Source: Acidicapsa ligni (GTDB lineage: Bacteria > Acidobacteriota > Terriglobia > Terriglobales > Acidobacteriaceae). Taken from it: a DNA stretch of 64,000 bases. The position numbers and the translations under genes are program-made. The stretch covers positions 682,001 through 746,000 of the forward strand of contig NZ_JAGSYG010000002.1 of the NCBI RefSeq assembly GCF_025685655.1, given 5' to 3'. Below are positions 30,782 to 40,358 of the stretch, in pieces. The notes beneath the pieces were generated by a model, which saw only the letters and a list, made by a program, of their open reading frames with translations, searched no databases and was not told the origin of the DNA. Within the stretch, counting starts at the first letter, position 1, and the number at the start of each line of letters is the position of its first letter.

Positions 30782-32094
30782 TGGGATGGAAAATGCTGGA
30801 TTGGATGAGACGAGCACGTAAAACCCGTTGGCTTTCCGTGCAATGGCTCTTCGCACAATGGGTTTCCGCGAGAAGCTGTTTTAGGCCAAGGCTCATGGCT
30901 GTTGCGCTGGCCCTGGTCCTGGTCCTGGTTCTGGTCCTGCCGGGGACGGTGGCGCAGGCCTTTGCCATCAAACATGTCACCGTGGAGCAGTTGGAGAAGG
31001 AACTGGATTCGATTCGAGGCAAGTCGGATTCGAAGATTGCCCATCAGCTTGCGGGCATGGAATTGACGGAGCGGATGAATGTGAGCACACTTTCGCGATT
31101 GGAGAGTGGTTTGCGTGGCCGTCAGAGCCGCCAGGCATTGCTGCTGCTGGCGGATGATGCGGTCTTTCTGGATTCTCCCGCTGCAGAAGTTTCTACTGAT
31201 CCCAAGCCGGATGCAGCCGCGCGGCAGAAAATGGCGGACCTTATGGTGGCTTATGTAAAGAAAACCATATCGCGATTCCCCAATTTCTTTGCAACGCGCA
31301 ACACGACCTGGTTTGCGGATCAGCCGGATACGAGTTTTTCCGGATATGAGTCGATGCATGTTATTGGGAATGCCAGTGAGACCGTTCTTTACCGCGATGG
31401 ACACGAGGTGGTGGAGAACGCAAATGTGACAAATAAGAAAGCCAGCACCGGCACGCGGGGAGTGGTGACGACGGGGGAGTATGGCCCCATTCTTATCACC
31501 GCAATCATCGATGTAGCTCATGGCACGATGGCCTGGGATCGTTGGGAAAAAATCGAGAGCCCAAATCTAAATTCAAACCCCGGTGGAAGCACAAGTCAGA
31601 CACTGGCAGTCTTTCGCTTTAGCGTGCCCAGGGACAAATCCCATTACGGGGTGACGGTTTGTTGTTCAGAGGAAGGTCTTGGGAACAAACGCTTCAAACG
31701 ATTTCCCGCCTATCACGGAGAGATTGCTCTCGATCCGGAGACTGGCGCGATCTTTCGCCTGACGATGCAGGCCGATCTGGAGCCGTCGGATCTTGTCGTC
31801 GAGGCCGATCTGATAGTTGAGTTTGAGCCTGTTGAGATAGGCGGTATTGCCTACGTTTGCCCGGTAAGGAGCGTCTCAATCTCAGAGGAGCCGATGCGGG
31901 ATGATAGCTCCAGGCGTCCCAGCTATCGTAACGACGGGGGCTATCACAGCGATGCAGGAAAGCATGGCAACGCGGGAACTGAGGGTGGTTTGCCCAATGG
32001 GCGCGGGCGCTATCAGACATTTATGAGCGATGTTGTCTTTGAACGGTATCATCTGCTTCGCTCAGAGTCTCGAATGGTGATTGGCAACAATTGA
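30781..32094 (+). CDS. secreted protein of unknown function (437 aa)
   Basis: Exported protein. A basic N-terminus of about 39 residues precedes a hydrophobic core (LMAVALALVLVLVLVLPG) and a cleavage site near VAQAFA. The mature part begins with a helical EQLEKELDSIRGKSDSKIAH segment and continues as a mixed domain with DRWEKIESPNLNS and a VCPVRSVSIS strand. There is a Gly/His-rich low-complexity stretch near residue 390. I recognise no enzyme motif; similar secreted proteins occur in acidobacteria. The start is uncertain: ATGs at 30781, 30793, 30805 and 30898 are all in frame, and none has a strong ribosome site. It ends 19 bp before the kinase gene. Confidence 0.6.
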   Translation: MGWKMLDWMRRARKTRWLSVQWLFAQWVSARSCFRPRLMAVALALVLVLVLVLPGTVAQAFAIKHVTVEQLEKELDSIRGKSDSKIAHQLAGMELTERMNVSTLSRLESGLRGRQSRQALLLLADDAVFLDSPAAEVSTDPKPDAAARQKMADLMVAYVKKTISRFPNFFATRNTTWFADQPDTSFSGYESMHVIGNASETVLYRDGHEVVENANVTNKKASTGTRGVVTTGEYGPILITAIIDVAHGTMAWDRWEKIESPNLNSNPGGSTSQTLAVFRFSVPRDKSHYGVTVCCSEEGLGNKRFKRFPAYHGEIALDPETGAIFRLTMQADLEPSDLVVEADLIVEFEPVEIGGIAYVCPVRSVSISEEPMRDDSSRRPSYRNDGGYHSDAGKHGNAGTEGGLPNGRGRYQTFMSDVVFERYHLLRSESRMVIGNN

Positions 32095-32113
32095 TGAGAG
32101 GTGCGGAGATCGT

Positions 32114-33016
32114 ATGTATCGGATTCTAGGTATTGGCGAGTTGCTGTGGGATATGTTGCCGGAAGGGCCTCAGCTTGGAGGCGCGCCTGCAAATTACACC
32201 GTCATGGCTGGCAGACTGGGCGACCAGGCCGCGATCCTTAGCCGCATTGGGCATGATGAGCTGGGACTGCGTGCGCTTGAGATTCTGGAGCCTTTTCCAG
32301 TAGATTGCTCGCAGTTGCAGGTGGACTCCGCACAGCCGACGGGGCGGGTCACTGTTGAGTTGAACGATGGGCAGCCGAGTTACACGATTCATGAGCCGGT
32401 GGCATGGGATTCATTTGAGCTTACCGAGCAATGGCAGGCCACCGTGGCCCAGGCAGATGCGGTTTGCTTTGGATCGCTGGCGCAGCGGAACGAGCGGTCG
32501 CGCGAGACGATCCACGCACTGGTGCAGGCGACTCGTCCGGAGTGTTTGCGGATTTTTGATGTGAATCTGCGGGCACCGTTTTACACGGCGGAGATTTTGC
32601 GGGAGTCGTTGAAGCTGGCCTCTGTGGTGAAGATGAATGATGCGGAAGTACCCATGGTGCTGGGATTGCTGGAGCTGGATACGGCAGGGCCATTCCGTGA
32701 AAAGGCAAAGGCATTGCTTGGGGAGTTTTCTAACCTGACGCTGGCTGCGATCACCTGCGGAGGCGAGGGAAGTATGCTAGTGAGCCCGACGGAATGCCAG
32801 CGCCACCCTGGCGTGAATGTTCGCGTAGTCGACACGATTGGCGCGGGCGACGCGTTTACTGCGGCGATGACGCATTACCTGCTGCGCGGTGCTCCGCTGG
32901 CTGTGCTGAACGAAGCGGGAAATCGCTGGGGAAGCTTTGTGGCTTCGCAATCGGGAGCAATGCCGGAGATTCCTGAGGAGATCCTGCATCGAATTACGAA
33001 GGAAATCGAGGGCTGA
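32114..33016 (+). CDS. PfkB-family sugar kinase (fructokinase-like)
   Basis: 300-residue ribokinase/PfkB-family kinase. The N-terminal sugar motif reads GELLWDMLPEGPQLGGAPAN, GRLGDQAAILSRIGHDELG is the first family signature, and the C-terminal anion-hole/base motif is VDTIGAGDAFTAAM. The GELLWD...LGGAPAN form is most common in fructokinases. GGAG lies five bases before ATG 32114. It is probably co-transcribed with the secreted protein upstream. The substrate (fructose or another ketose) is inferred from the N-terminus. Confidence 0.85.
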   Translation: MYRILGIGELLWDMLPEGPQLGGAPANYTVMAGRLGDQAAILSRIGHDELGLRALEILEPFPVDCSQLQVDSAQPTGRVTVELNDGQPSYTIHEPVAWDSFELTEQWQATVAQADAVCFGSLAQRNERSRETIHALVQATRPECLRIFDVNLRAPFYTAEILRESLKLASVVKMNDAEVPMVLGLLELDTAGPFREKAKALLGEFSNLTLAAITCGGEGSMLVSPTECQRHPGVNVRVVDTIGAGDAFTAAMTHYLLRGAPLAVLNEAGNRWGSFVASQSGAMPEIPEEILHRITKEIEG

Positions 33017-33095
33017 GGCTTCTGAATTCCTGAGCTTTTAACTGGAGACGTACCCGGATCGCATTAGCATTCGGGTTGTAGTCTCAGGAGATGTG

Positions 33096-34304
33096 ATGTC
33101 GCAAAATTTCAGTACTGGACAGGGCAACGGTGGACGGCGCTCGCATGTGGCGCCGCAGGGAAGCCAGGGATTCACAGTACAGGCCAAGTCGGATTCGTTG
33201 CCGAGCTATCCGTTTCAGCCGCTGCCTACGCCAGCGGGGCCAGCTCCTTATCGGTTCGACCTGTCGCAGCTTTTGACAGCGGACCAGGTTGCGCAAATCG
33301 AGAATACAGGCTCGATGGTGGTGCATACAGTTGGGGACACGGGCGATTATCGCGGCCAGCAGCAGGACTTTGTCGCGGCGATGATGACTGCCGATAGTGA
33401 AGCGTTGCCGGCGGATAAGAAGCCTGCGTTCTTCTATCATCTGGGCGATGTTATTTACTTTGCCGGAGATATCGATAAGTATGGCGATAACTTCTATGCC
33501 ACGTATCAGGACTATCCTGGATTTATCGTTTCCATCCCTGGAAATCATGATTGCCAGCCGGATGATCCACAGGATGGGCCGGTGGATCCCACCAAGAAAC
33601 CGTTGGATGGGTGGGTACAGAACTTCATGTCCACCGACCCGACGCTGCCCGGTTCACTGAAGACTGGCGCGTCGCGAACGCAGATGGATTTGCCCAATGT
33701 TTATTGGACGTTTACGACTCCCTTTGCGACGATCATCGGACTGTTTTCAAATGTTGGAGAGACGCAGGGAGAGATTCACCAGGATCAGATCGACTGGTTT
33801 CAAGGCGAGTTGACTGCTGCTGCGACAGATCGGCCACTGATCGTTACGGTGCATCATCCGCCGTTTTCGGGAGATACGGAGCACTCGGGAAGCACGGCTG
33901 TTTACAAGGTATTGTTCGATGCTTTCGCGGCCACAAAACGGTATCCGGATTTGATCCTGTCCGGGCATGTGCATAACTATCAAAGGTTCACTTATGAGGT
34001 AACCGGGCCGACGGGTGCGTTGCAGATTCCCTGCATCGTGGCTGGTGCGGGCGGGTACACAAATCTCGGGAAATTGCAGAAGGTGAAGGGTGCATATCCC
34101 ACAACGCCCCTGACGCTGGATAACGGACTGACACTGGAGAAATACGACCAGGGCAACTTTGGATTTCTGCGGCTGGAGCTCACCAAAAGCCAGATTATGG
34201 GAAGCTATATCTCGGCTCCCTACGTGGCTGGCGCGACAGGTGCAGGGACGCTGGTGGAAAGCTTCGTAGTGGATCTTGCCACGCACACGGTGAAGTCCGC
34301 GTAG
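33096..34304 (+). CDS. calcineurin-like metallophosphoesterase
   Basis: 402-residue metallophosphoesterase. Metal motifs in order: VGDTGDYRG, YHLGDVIYFAGD, IPGNHDC, VTVHHPPFSG and LSGHVHNYQRF. A di-metal centre hydrolysing phosphate mono- or diesters is expected. No signal peptide is visible, although the fold resembles purple acid phosphatases that are often exported. AGGAG lies five bases before ATG 33096; a GTG at 33093 is next to it. A strong terminator follows. The substrate is unknown. Confidence 0.85.
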   Translation: MSQNFSTGQGNGGRRSHVAPQGSQGFTVQAKSDSLPSYPFQPLPTPAGPAPYRFDLSQLLTADQVAQIENTGSMVVHTVGDTGDYRGQQQDFVAAMMTADSEALPADKKPAFFYHLGDVIYFAGDIDKYGDNFYATYQDYPGFIVSIPGNHDCQPDDPQDGPVDPTKKPLDGWVQNFMSTDPTLPGSLKTGASRTQMDLPNVYWTFTTPFATIIGLFSNVGETQGEIHQDQIDWFQGELTAAATDRPLIVTVHHPPFSGDTEHSGSTAVYKVLFDAFAATKRYPDLILSGHVHNYQRFTYEVTGPTGALQIPCIVAGAGGYTNLGKLQKVKGAYPTTPLTLDNGLTLEKYDQGNFGFLRLELTKSQIMGSYISAPYVAGATGAGTLVESFVVDLATHTVKSA

Positions 34305-34328
34305 TCCTTGTTTATAGCGGCTGATAAT

Positions 34329-34357
34329 TGGGGCGGAGGCTAATGCCTGCCGCCCCA
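34329..34357 (+). terminator. rho-independent terminator after the phosphoesterase
   Basis: TGGGGCGG (34329-34336) pairs with CCGCCCCA (34350-34357); AGGC/GCCT extend the stem around TAAT. T-rich sequence TTCTGTTTGTATTTTTT follows. Confidence 0.85.
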
Positions 34358-34387
34358 TTCTGTTTGTATTTTTTGCTATTGGTGCTG

Positions 34388-35374
34388 TTAGCCGTTGATG
34401 GAACGCATAGCCGCTTCCGGGTAGCGCAGGCCGTCGGCGGAGTCAGGCGGAAGGATGCGGTCGATCTCCGCGAGGTCGTCTGCGGATAACTCCACTGTCA
34501 ATGCGCCGATGTTTTCTTCCAGGTACGAAATGCGCTTGGTGCCGGGGATCGGGAATATGTCCTCACCCTGGGCCAGCAGCCATGCAAGCGCGAGTTGCGA
34601 GGGCTTGCAGCCTTTGCTCGCGGCCAGCTTCTCGATATGGGCCACTAATTCCAGATTCTTTTGGAAGCTCTCGCCCTGGAAGCGCGGGTTGAGCCGTCGC
34701 CAGTCGCCTGGTTCGAGATCGTCGATGGTGCGAATTTGCCCAGTGAGAAAGCCGCGGCCCAGCGGGCTATAGGGAACGAAGGCGATGCCCAGCTCGCGGG
34801 TAACGGGAAGAATCTCCGCTTCCGGATCACGAGACCAGAGCGAGTATTCCGTCTGGAGAGCTGTAATGGGATGAACTGCGTGGGCGCGACGGATCGTGTT
34901 GGGTGCGGCTTCCGATAGGCCAAGAAAGCGAACCTTGCCCTCCTGGATCAACTCAGCCATGGCGCCGACGGTGTCTTCGATAGGTGTGTTGGGATCGACG
35001 CGGTGTTGGTAATAGAGATCGATTACCTCAACGTTGAGGCGCTTCAGGCTGGCTTCGCAGGCGGATCGGACGTAGTCGGGTTTGCTGTTCATGCCAAGGA
35101 ACTCGCCGGTGGCAGATCGTACGTTACCGAACTTGGTGGCGAGGAAGACTTCATCGCGGCGGCCTGCGATTGCCTGGCCGACGAGTTCTTCATTGCGGCC
35201 TACGCCGTAGATATCGGCGGTATCGAGGAAATTGGTGCCGAGGTCGAGTGCGCGATGAATTGTGGCGATGGCCGCAGCCGTATCGCCGGGAGCGTAAAAA
35301 TCAGACATGCCCATACAGCCGAGGCCGATGCGGGCGGATTGAATCCCAGAGTTTCCAAAAATGCGGGTTTCCAT
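34388..35374 (-). CDS. aldo/keto reductase
   Basis: 328-residue NADPH-dependent aldo/keto reductase of the AKR13/YajO-like group. The tetrad is visible: Asp in FLDTADIYG with Tyr five residues on, Lys in FLATKFG and His in [14 protein letters not shown]-binding segments IPGTKR and ALAWLLAQG close the barrel. ATG 35374 gives the family N-terminus [10 protein letters not shown]. The frame is open to 35458 with no resemblance. It reduces aldehydes or ketones; the substrate is not evident. A hairpin (CCATCCCC/GGGGATGG) lies about 90 bp upstream. Confidence 0.88.
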   Translation of the reverse strand: METRIFGNSGIQSARIGLGCMGMSDFYAPGDTAAAIATIHRALDLGTNFLDTADIYGVGRNEELVGQAIAGRRDEVFLATKFGNVRSATGEFLGMNSKPDYVRSACEASLKRLNVEVIDLYYQHRVDPNTPIEDTVGAMAELIQEGKVRFLGLSEAAPNTIRRAHAVHPITALQTEYSLWSRDPEAEILPVTRELGIAFVPYSPLGRGFLTGQIRTIDDLEPGDWRRLNPRFQGESFQKNLELVAHIEKLAASKGCKPSQLALAWLLAQGEDIFPIPGTKRISYLEENIGALTVELSADDLAEIDRILPPDSADGLRYPEAAMRSING

Positions 35375-35549
35375 CAGGGGTATTACTCCTTGTTGAAGAG
35401 ATAGTACCCACATAGGATGCTGCAAAAGAGTTGATGACACAACATTCGCATCACCCATCCCCTGTATGGGGATGGATGAAACATTCGTGTAATGTTGAGG
35501 GATTTTGCGCTGTTGCGCCGGAACGTTTAAAGGATCGTGTATTTAAAGA

Positions 35550-35606
35550 ATCATGGATTCCCAATCCTGCGGCGTGTATACGCTATCGAGGTCGGGAATC
35601 CATGAT
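35550..35606. repeat. 13-bp inverted repeat upstream region
   Basis: ATCATGGATTCCC (35550-35562) and GGGAATCCATGAT (35594-35606) form perfect arms around a 31-base loop. The region 35375-35643 contains no gene. It lies between the tiny membrane protein gene and the aldo/keto reductase on the same strand, so it may be the transcript end of the former. Confidence 0.5.
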
Positions 35607-35643
35607 CTTCCGGGGGAGGAACTCAAAAATTGTTCCGGGTCGC

Positions 35644-35790
35644 CTAGACGGCTCGTCGGCCAGTAATGAGGTTGTAGATCAACACGATCACCGCAACAAC
35701 AAGGATGATGTGGATGAGTCCACCGGCGATGTGCAGGGAAAAGCCCAACAGCCACAAGATGAGCAGAATTACAAAGATTGTCCAAAGCAT
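35644..35790 (-). CDS. lmo0937-type tiny membrane protein (48 aa)
   Basis: 48-residue membrane protein beginning MLWTIFVILLILWLLG, followed by a second hydrophobic stretch HIILVVAVIVLIYNLITG and a short basic tail. This is the layout of the lmo0937 family, widespread small two-helix proteins often induced under envelope stress. AGGAGA lies eight bases before ATG 35790. It is monocistronic. The function of the family is not settled. Confidence 0.8.
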   Translation of the reverse strand: MLWTIFVILLILWLLGFSLHIAGGLIHIILVVAVIVLIYNLITGRRAV

Positions 35791-35890
35791 ATTGTTCGTC
35801 TCCTGTAGGGCTTAGAAGCAGGAGATTGCTTGTGGGATGGTACAACGCAATATTTATTCAGAGACTTGCAAAATCAGTGTTCTGGATTGC

Positions 35891-36280
35891 TCACTGTGCG
35901 GGCGCTGCGGGCGGTACTTCAGAGGGCGCAACAGGCGGTGCAACGGGACGATGTTTAGCGCGCAGGTAGGCGACCAACTGGGTTAATTCAACGTTGCTTA
36001 CTGCGTCTCCAAAGGGAGGCATCTTTTGGCCGCCCTTTTCGATTTGTTCCGCGATCTTGGGGGCTTTCCAGGTTTTGCGGATGTTGGCTAATGATGGACC
36101 CCTGGTGGTGCCTTGTCCGGTGCTGCCGTGGCAGTAGGCGCAACCTTTGTCGCGGAAGAGAACGGCTCCTGCCTGCTCGTTCGGCTTTGTACCGGCGAAA
36201 GCCCGCGATGGGTTGATGGCCAGTAAAAGCATGAGTGTTGCGGAAGAGAAGACAAGGGCGAGTGAGTGGTTCTTCATCAT
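35891..36280 (-). CDS. mono-haem class I cytochrome c
   Basis: 129-residue exported cytochrome c. Signal peptide to about SRAFA, haem-binding CAYCH at 47-51, the axial Met87 in GGQKMPPFG, and a C-terminal helix ELTQLVAYLRAKH. A Pro/Ala-rich tail follows. It probably carries electrons in the periplasm. Two adjacent ATGs (36280 and 36277) are possible starts and neither has a clear ribosome site. It lies 103 bp before the penta-haem protein gene stop on the same strand, so they may work in the same electron-transfer chain. Confidence 0.9.
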   Translation of the reverse strand: MMKNHSLALVFSSATLMLLLAINPSRAFAGTKPNEQAGAVLFRDKGCAYCHGSTGQGTTRGPSLANIRKTWKAPKIAEQIEKGGQKMPPFGDAVSNVELTQLVAYLRAKHRPVAPPVAPSEVPPAAPAQ

Positions 36281-36383
36281 GTGTGTACTTGACTTAGTGT
36301 AGCGAATTCATGGTTTGAGCACTTCACATCTCATACAGAGCATCTGTGCAGTCCTGTGAGATGCGGCAGGGTACGGGAAGATA

Positions 36384-38837
36384 TCATCCGCCGCCTGGGA
36401 TATAGGTGTAGTCGATCTTGGCGGGTTTGGTGATCGGGTCGCCGGTGAGATCGTGGGCATGCCAGACGACGCTTTCGCTGGCTACCTCAGGGTGCTTGCG
36501 CAGGAACTCAAGCGCATAGACCGAGGCGGTTGGATCGTCTTTCTGGTCGGCAAAGCGCGCGGCTTCGAAGCTTGCCTTTTCCTTCTCGCCGAGGCGGCGA
36601 TAGAGGATGGCAAGGTTGTAGTGCGCGGCGAGATCATCGGGGTCAATGCGCTGTAGCTGTTCGTAGATGTCGCGGGCTTTGGGATATTTATGCTGCTGGT
36701 AGTAGCTGAAGCCAAGTTCGCGCAGAGCGTCTTTGGAGCGTGGATATTTGACGAGGACGGCTTCGAGATCGTTGATGGCTTCGTTGACCTGGCCTCCGTT
36801 GCGCTCGACGAGTGCGCGATAGTACAGTGCGCGTGGATCGTCCGGCAGCAGGGCTAGAGCTTTGGCGAGGTTGGGACGGGCGTCATCATATTTTTCCCAG
36901 AGAATCTCAACAACGGCCATGTTGGTAAAGGCGTCAGCGTAGTCGGGTCGCAGCGCGGCGACATGTTCAAAGGCATGAACGGATGCCGCATACTGTTGGG
37001 CATCGAGCAGAGCGATGCCGTAGTTGTTCCAGCGCATCCATTCCTTGTTCTCATCTACGCCAGGTTTGACGATCCCGTTTTCGCCGAGATTGAAGGTGCG
37101 GGTCTGGCCCGCCATATCGATGACTGGTTCTGGATAATGCTTCTGCTTCATCGCGTAATCGATGAAATGCTGGTCGAAGCGCCGGTACTTGACGGTAGCG
37201 GTGATGTTGAATTGGCCAGTCAGATCTTTAGGAATGCGGAAGCGGTATCGCACGAGCTGGCTGCGGCCTGACTGGATGGTGTTGTTATAGGCCAGTACGC
37301 GATTGAACCAGATCTGATGAAGATCGTTGAATTCACCCTTGTTGTTGATGATGCGGTTGGTGAAGGAATGAGCGCTGGGGTCGATCTCCCCATCGGGGCG
37401 CAGGAAGCCGCTTTCACTGATGGTCTTGCCGCTGCCATCCTTGACGGTGAAGTTCACCCAGGACTCGTACATATCGCGCTGCTCCGGAACATGGGAGTGC
37501 GCGATGCCCTTGTTCTGGATGACGACATCGGCGGTGAGCGCTTCCCCGGCGGCCAGGGAGAAATTGGTGAGGCCAAGAGGAGCGATGAGGACAGAGTCGT
37601 TAGAGGTGGCGGCAGCGTTCTCTTTTTCGAGTGCGAAAATGTCGACGCTGAAGACGCCATTCTTGAGGAAAGCCTCAGTCTTCGCGGCCTGCTCATCGAA
37701 CTTGTAGTACTGCGGGATGAGCGTGTTTGCCCCGAGCCAGCGATGGCTGACCAGCTTGCCCTCTTTCGCTCCGTAATCGGAGGCGTTGGCGGCCAGCGGC
37801 TCCTTGACCATGTGGCAGGTCTGGCATGTGGAGACGACATCTTTGCGATAGAAGGGAAGCGGCGATTGCCTGGTGAAGCTGGCGGCCTGCCATTCGTCGT
37901 AAACGCTGAAGGCCCGGAGCCACTTGTAATCGTCGAGAGTGCGGGGGATAGCAGCCTTGTGGCAGGCGGCGCAAAATTCAGAGGTATGGAGCAAGGGGCG
38001 CATGACCGCCTTGGAATGGCGATCGAGGTGGGCAAGGATTTCGCTGTCCGCAACCGGCCGCGTGATCGGCGCGCCGCTCTCGTCGACAAGCACAGCCGGC
38101 ACTCCCATCACATAGCTGCCAGTGCCCATGGTGGTTGTCGATGTGATGGAGTGGCATGTGGAGCAGGTGATGCCTTCGTCCTCGAAGGGGCGTTTGCGCG
38201 GCATGCCCTGGGAGAGATCCCCGGAGAGCAGAGCTACCGGGTTGTGGCAACCCTCGCAGTGGCGCGAGTACTGCACGCCCTTCTGCTCAATAAGCATGTT
38301 TACGTTTTTGAGATACCAGGGAGCGCGGAAGCTATTGGAATGAGCCGACTGACGCCATTGGTGATAGCTCTCCTGATGGCAGTGGCCGCAGTACTGCGCG
38401 GTCAGGAAGCTCTTGGGGCTCATGAAATCGCCGTTGTAGGAGGTCGCGTTCGAGGGCAGAAAGGGCGTGTCTTTGCCGAAGGCGTAGTTGTATCTGGAGG
38501 CGACGTGTTTGTGATATTCGCTAGGCGGCACGGTCATCCACGGGGCGACCGTTGGAGTCGTACCGGCTGCGCCTGACGCCGCGCCCGGTGCTGAGCCGGG
38601 AGTGGGGCCGAATGTGCCTTCTTCATCGGCTGGTGCGGGCTGCTGGGGAGAAGTCTGTTGCTGTGCTGCCTGACCGCTACCCGCGTGGACAGATGGGACG
38701 AGTATCCCTGAAGTAAACATGAGAATGGCGGCGGCAAGAATGACAGTGGCGAGGGAAAGCCAACGTGCAGAGATGGGAAGGCGATATGAAAGATGCCTGA
38801 AGCGCTTTGACCGTGAAATAGATGGATTGCGGAACAT
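36384..38837 (-). CDS. penta-haem cytochrome c fused to a TPR domain
   Basis: 817-residue exported protein. Order: signal or anchor helix (about 27-52), Pro/Ala linker, a multihaem domain with five CxxCH sites (150, 194, 225, 289 and 338), a beta-rich region of about 270 residues, and five or six TPR repeats (about 620-780; for example NYGIALLDAQQYAASVHAFE and NLAILYRRLGEKEKA). It resembles cytochrome c554-like/DmsE-type multihaem proteins. Haem electron transfer with a TPR docking arm is expected in the periplasm. The start ATG 38837 lies at the family-like MFRNPSISRSKRF. Its redox partner is unknown. Confidence 0.87.
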   Translation of the reverse strand: MFRNPSISRSKRFRHLSYRLPISARWLSLATVILAAAILMFTSGILVPSVHAGSGQAAQQQTSPQQPAPADEEGTFGPTPGSAPGAASGAAGTTPTVAPWMTVPPSEYHKHVASRYNYAFGKDTPFLPSNATSYNGDFMSPKSFLTAQYCGHCHQESYHQWRQSAHSNSFRAPWYLKNVNMLIEQKGVQYSRHCEGCHNPVALLSGDLSQGMPRKRPFEDEGITCSTCHSITSTTTMGTGSYVMGVPAVLVDESGAPITRPVADSEILAHLDRHSKAVMRPLLHTSEFCAACHKAAIPRTLDDYKWLRAFSVYDEWQAASFTRQSPLPFYRKDVVSTCQTCHMVKEPLAANASDYGAKEGKLVSHRWLGANTLIPQYYKFDEQAAKTEAFLKNGVFSVDIFALEKENAAATSNDSVLIAPLGLTNFSLAAGEALTADVVIQNKGIAHSHVPEQRDMYESWVNFTVKDGSGKTISESGFLRPDGEIDPSAHSFTNRIINNKGEFNDLHQIWFNRVLAYNNTIQSGRSQLVRYRFRIPKDLTGQFNITATVKYRRFDQHFIDYAMKQKHYPEPVIDMAGQTRTFNLGENGIVKPGVDENKEWMRWNNYGIALLDAQQYAASVHAFEHVAALRPDYADAFTNMAVVEILWEKYDDARPNLAKALALLPDDPRALYYRALVERNGGQVNEAINDLEAVLVKYPRSKDALRELGFSYYQQHKYPKARDIYEQLQRIDPDDLAAHYNLAILYRRLGEKEKASFEAARFADQKDDPTASVYALEFLRKHPEVASESVVWHAHDLTGDPITKPAKIDYTYIPGGG

Positions 38838-39301
38838 CGGACTCGGATTCCCCCACGTAAAGCAACGGTCGAATGGCTGATTCCCAAAGCAGCGCGACAG
38901 ATAAGATCTCAACTGCGAAATCAAACTGCGAAATTACGCAGGAATCTACGTTACATACGCTACAAAGGGTAGCAGGTGTAGGACGTAAGCTGTCATCCAC
39001 CTTAGGATGGATAGGTAGCGAAGACACGGACGCTCTCCGGCGATCAAGAGTGCGCTTGAAGCGGAGAGACGATTGGCGAAAGGTCGATTTACAGTTCCCG
39101 ATTTGAGATGCACGGGACAAGTCCATATCGGCATCTGGAACATTCGCGGCATCTGCCTTTGCTCGCTATGGCGCAGCGAACGGTGAATACAGTAGGATGA
39201 AGTGCGAAATCCGCGATTTATTTGCGATGTCGTGGACAGTGATTCTTTATCGCGGTACGGGACTGGCAGGGAATCGAAGTAGCATTTTTTGCGACATAAT
39301 C
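38838..39301. other. 464-bp divergent region before the nuo operon
   Basis: No gene was found. The region separates the penta-haem protein gene from nuoA and must hold the nuo promoter, but no clear boxes were identified. A weak CATCC/GGATG hairpin lies near 38990-39010. Confidence 0.5.
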
Positions 39302-39673
39302 ATGGCATCCAACCCTTACTTTCCATTGGCAGTTTTATTTGTTGCGGCGCTGGGCTTCGGGCTGGCTCCACTGGGACTGGCATGGCTGTGGGCCCGGGTG
39401 TTTTCTCCGGCAAAGCCAAATGCCGTCAAGAACGCCATTTACGAGTGTGGGCTTGAGTCGCGCGGCGATGCCTGGGTGCAGTTTCGCTCGGCATACTATC
39501 TGTATGCGATCATCTTCCTCATCTTTGATGTAGAGGCGATTTTCCTGTTGCCGTTTGCGGTGGTGTTTACAGGGCTGGGCGCTGGTGCGTGCCTGGCGAT
39601 GCTGGTATTTGTGCTGCTGCTGGCTGAGGGATTGGCCTGGGCATGGGCTAAAGGTGTGCTCGCCTGGGCATAG
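39302..39673 (+). CDS. nuoA: NADH-quinone oxidoreductase subunit A
   Basis: 123-residue membrane subunit of complex I with three helices. The family loop KNAIYECGLESRGDAWVQF sits between helices 1 and 2, and FRSAYYLYAIIFLIFDVEAI carries the conserved Asp/Glu of helix 2. The ATG at 39302 has no good ribosome site; the frame is open further up without resemblance. First gene of a 12-gene complex I operon. Confidence 0.93.
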   Translation: MASNPYFPLAVLFVAALGFGLAPLGLAWLWARVFSPAKPNAVKNAIYECGLESRGDAWVQFRSAYYLYAIIFLIFDVEAIFLLPFAVVFTGLGAGACLAMLVFVLLLAEGLAWAWAKGVLAWA

Positions 39674-39716
39674 TAGTTTGTAGGCTGTGATTATGGGTTC
39701 GGGAATTGGAGCAGCG

Positions 39717-40358
39717 ATGGCGGTTAAGCCTGATTTGAAGATCGAACTCGGCAAGCAGGGCGTCTTTGTAACGACGATCAGCGATCTCTACAACTGGGGG
39801 CGCAAGAATTCTGTCTGGCCCATGCAGTTTGGATTGGCCTGTTGCGCTATCGAGATGATTGCGACCACAATGGCCCGGTACGATCTGGCGCGGTTTGGCG
39901 CGGAGGTATTTCGTCCTTCGCCGCGGCAGGCGGACCTGATGATCATTTCGGGGACAGTTACCAAGAAGATGGCTCCGCAGGTCGTGCGTCTGTATAACCA
40001 GATGGCCGAGCCGAAATATGTGATTGCGATGGGAGCCTGCGCTATCTCTGGCGGCCCGTTCAAACAAGGCTATAACGTGCTGAAGGGCATCGACCGCTAC
40101 ATTCCTGTAGACGTGCATATTCCGGGTTGTCCGCCGCGTCCCGAGGCTTTGATTCATGCCTTCATGACGCTGCAGGCAAAGATCGACGAGCAGCCGCTGA
40201 CCGGCAGTGAAAGGCCGCGTCATCTCGATGCTGAAGCGCAGGGAGAGTTTCCCATTCCGGTGCAGGGCGCGCATGATCTTGAGCCTCCGGTGAACCGGCT
40301 GGTGTGGCCGCTGCCGGCGCCTGCCGTAATTGGCACGGATGCGGAGAACTGCGGATGA
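39717..40358 (+). CDS. nuoB: NADH-quinone oxidoreductase subunit B
   Basis: 213-residue peripheral subunit that holds the last iron-sulphur cluster (N2) next to the quinone site. The ligands are visible: the tandem cysteines of GLACCAIEM, the Cys of [10 protein letters not shown] and the Cys of [10 protein letters not shown]. The C-terminus is longer than in E. coli (about 45 residues of Pro-rich tail). I start at ATG 39717, five bases after GGAG; an ATG at 39693 would add eight residues. The stop overlaps the nuoC start. Confidence 0.93.
   Translation: MAVKPDLKIELGKQGVFVTTISDLYNWGRKNSVWPMQFGLACCAIEMIATTMARYDLARFGAEVFRPSPRQADLMIISGTVTKKMAPQVVRLYNQMAEPKYVIAMGACAISGGPFKQGYNVLKGIDRYIPVDVHIPGCPPRPEALIHAFMTLQAKIDEQPLTGSERPRHLDAEAQGEFPIPVQGAHDLEPPVNRLVWPLPAPAVIGTDAENCG

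Noticed and set aside
35431-35500. Hairpin CCATCCCC/GGGGATGG as a riboswitch for the aldo/keto reductase
   Set aside because: Only one simple stem with an outer CAACATT/AATGTTG pairing can be drawn; nothing matches a known riboswitch.
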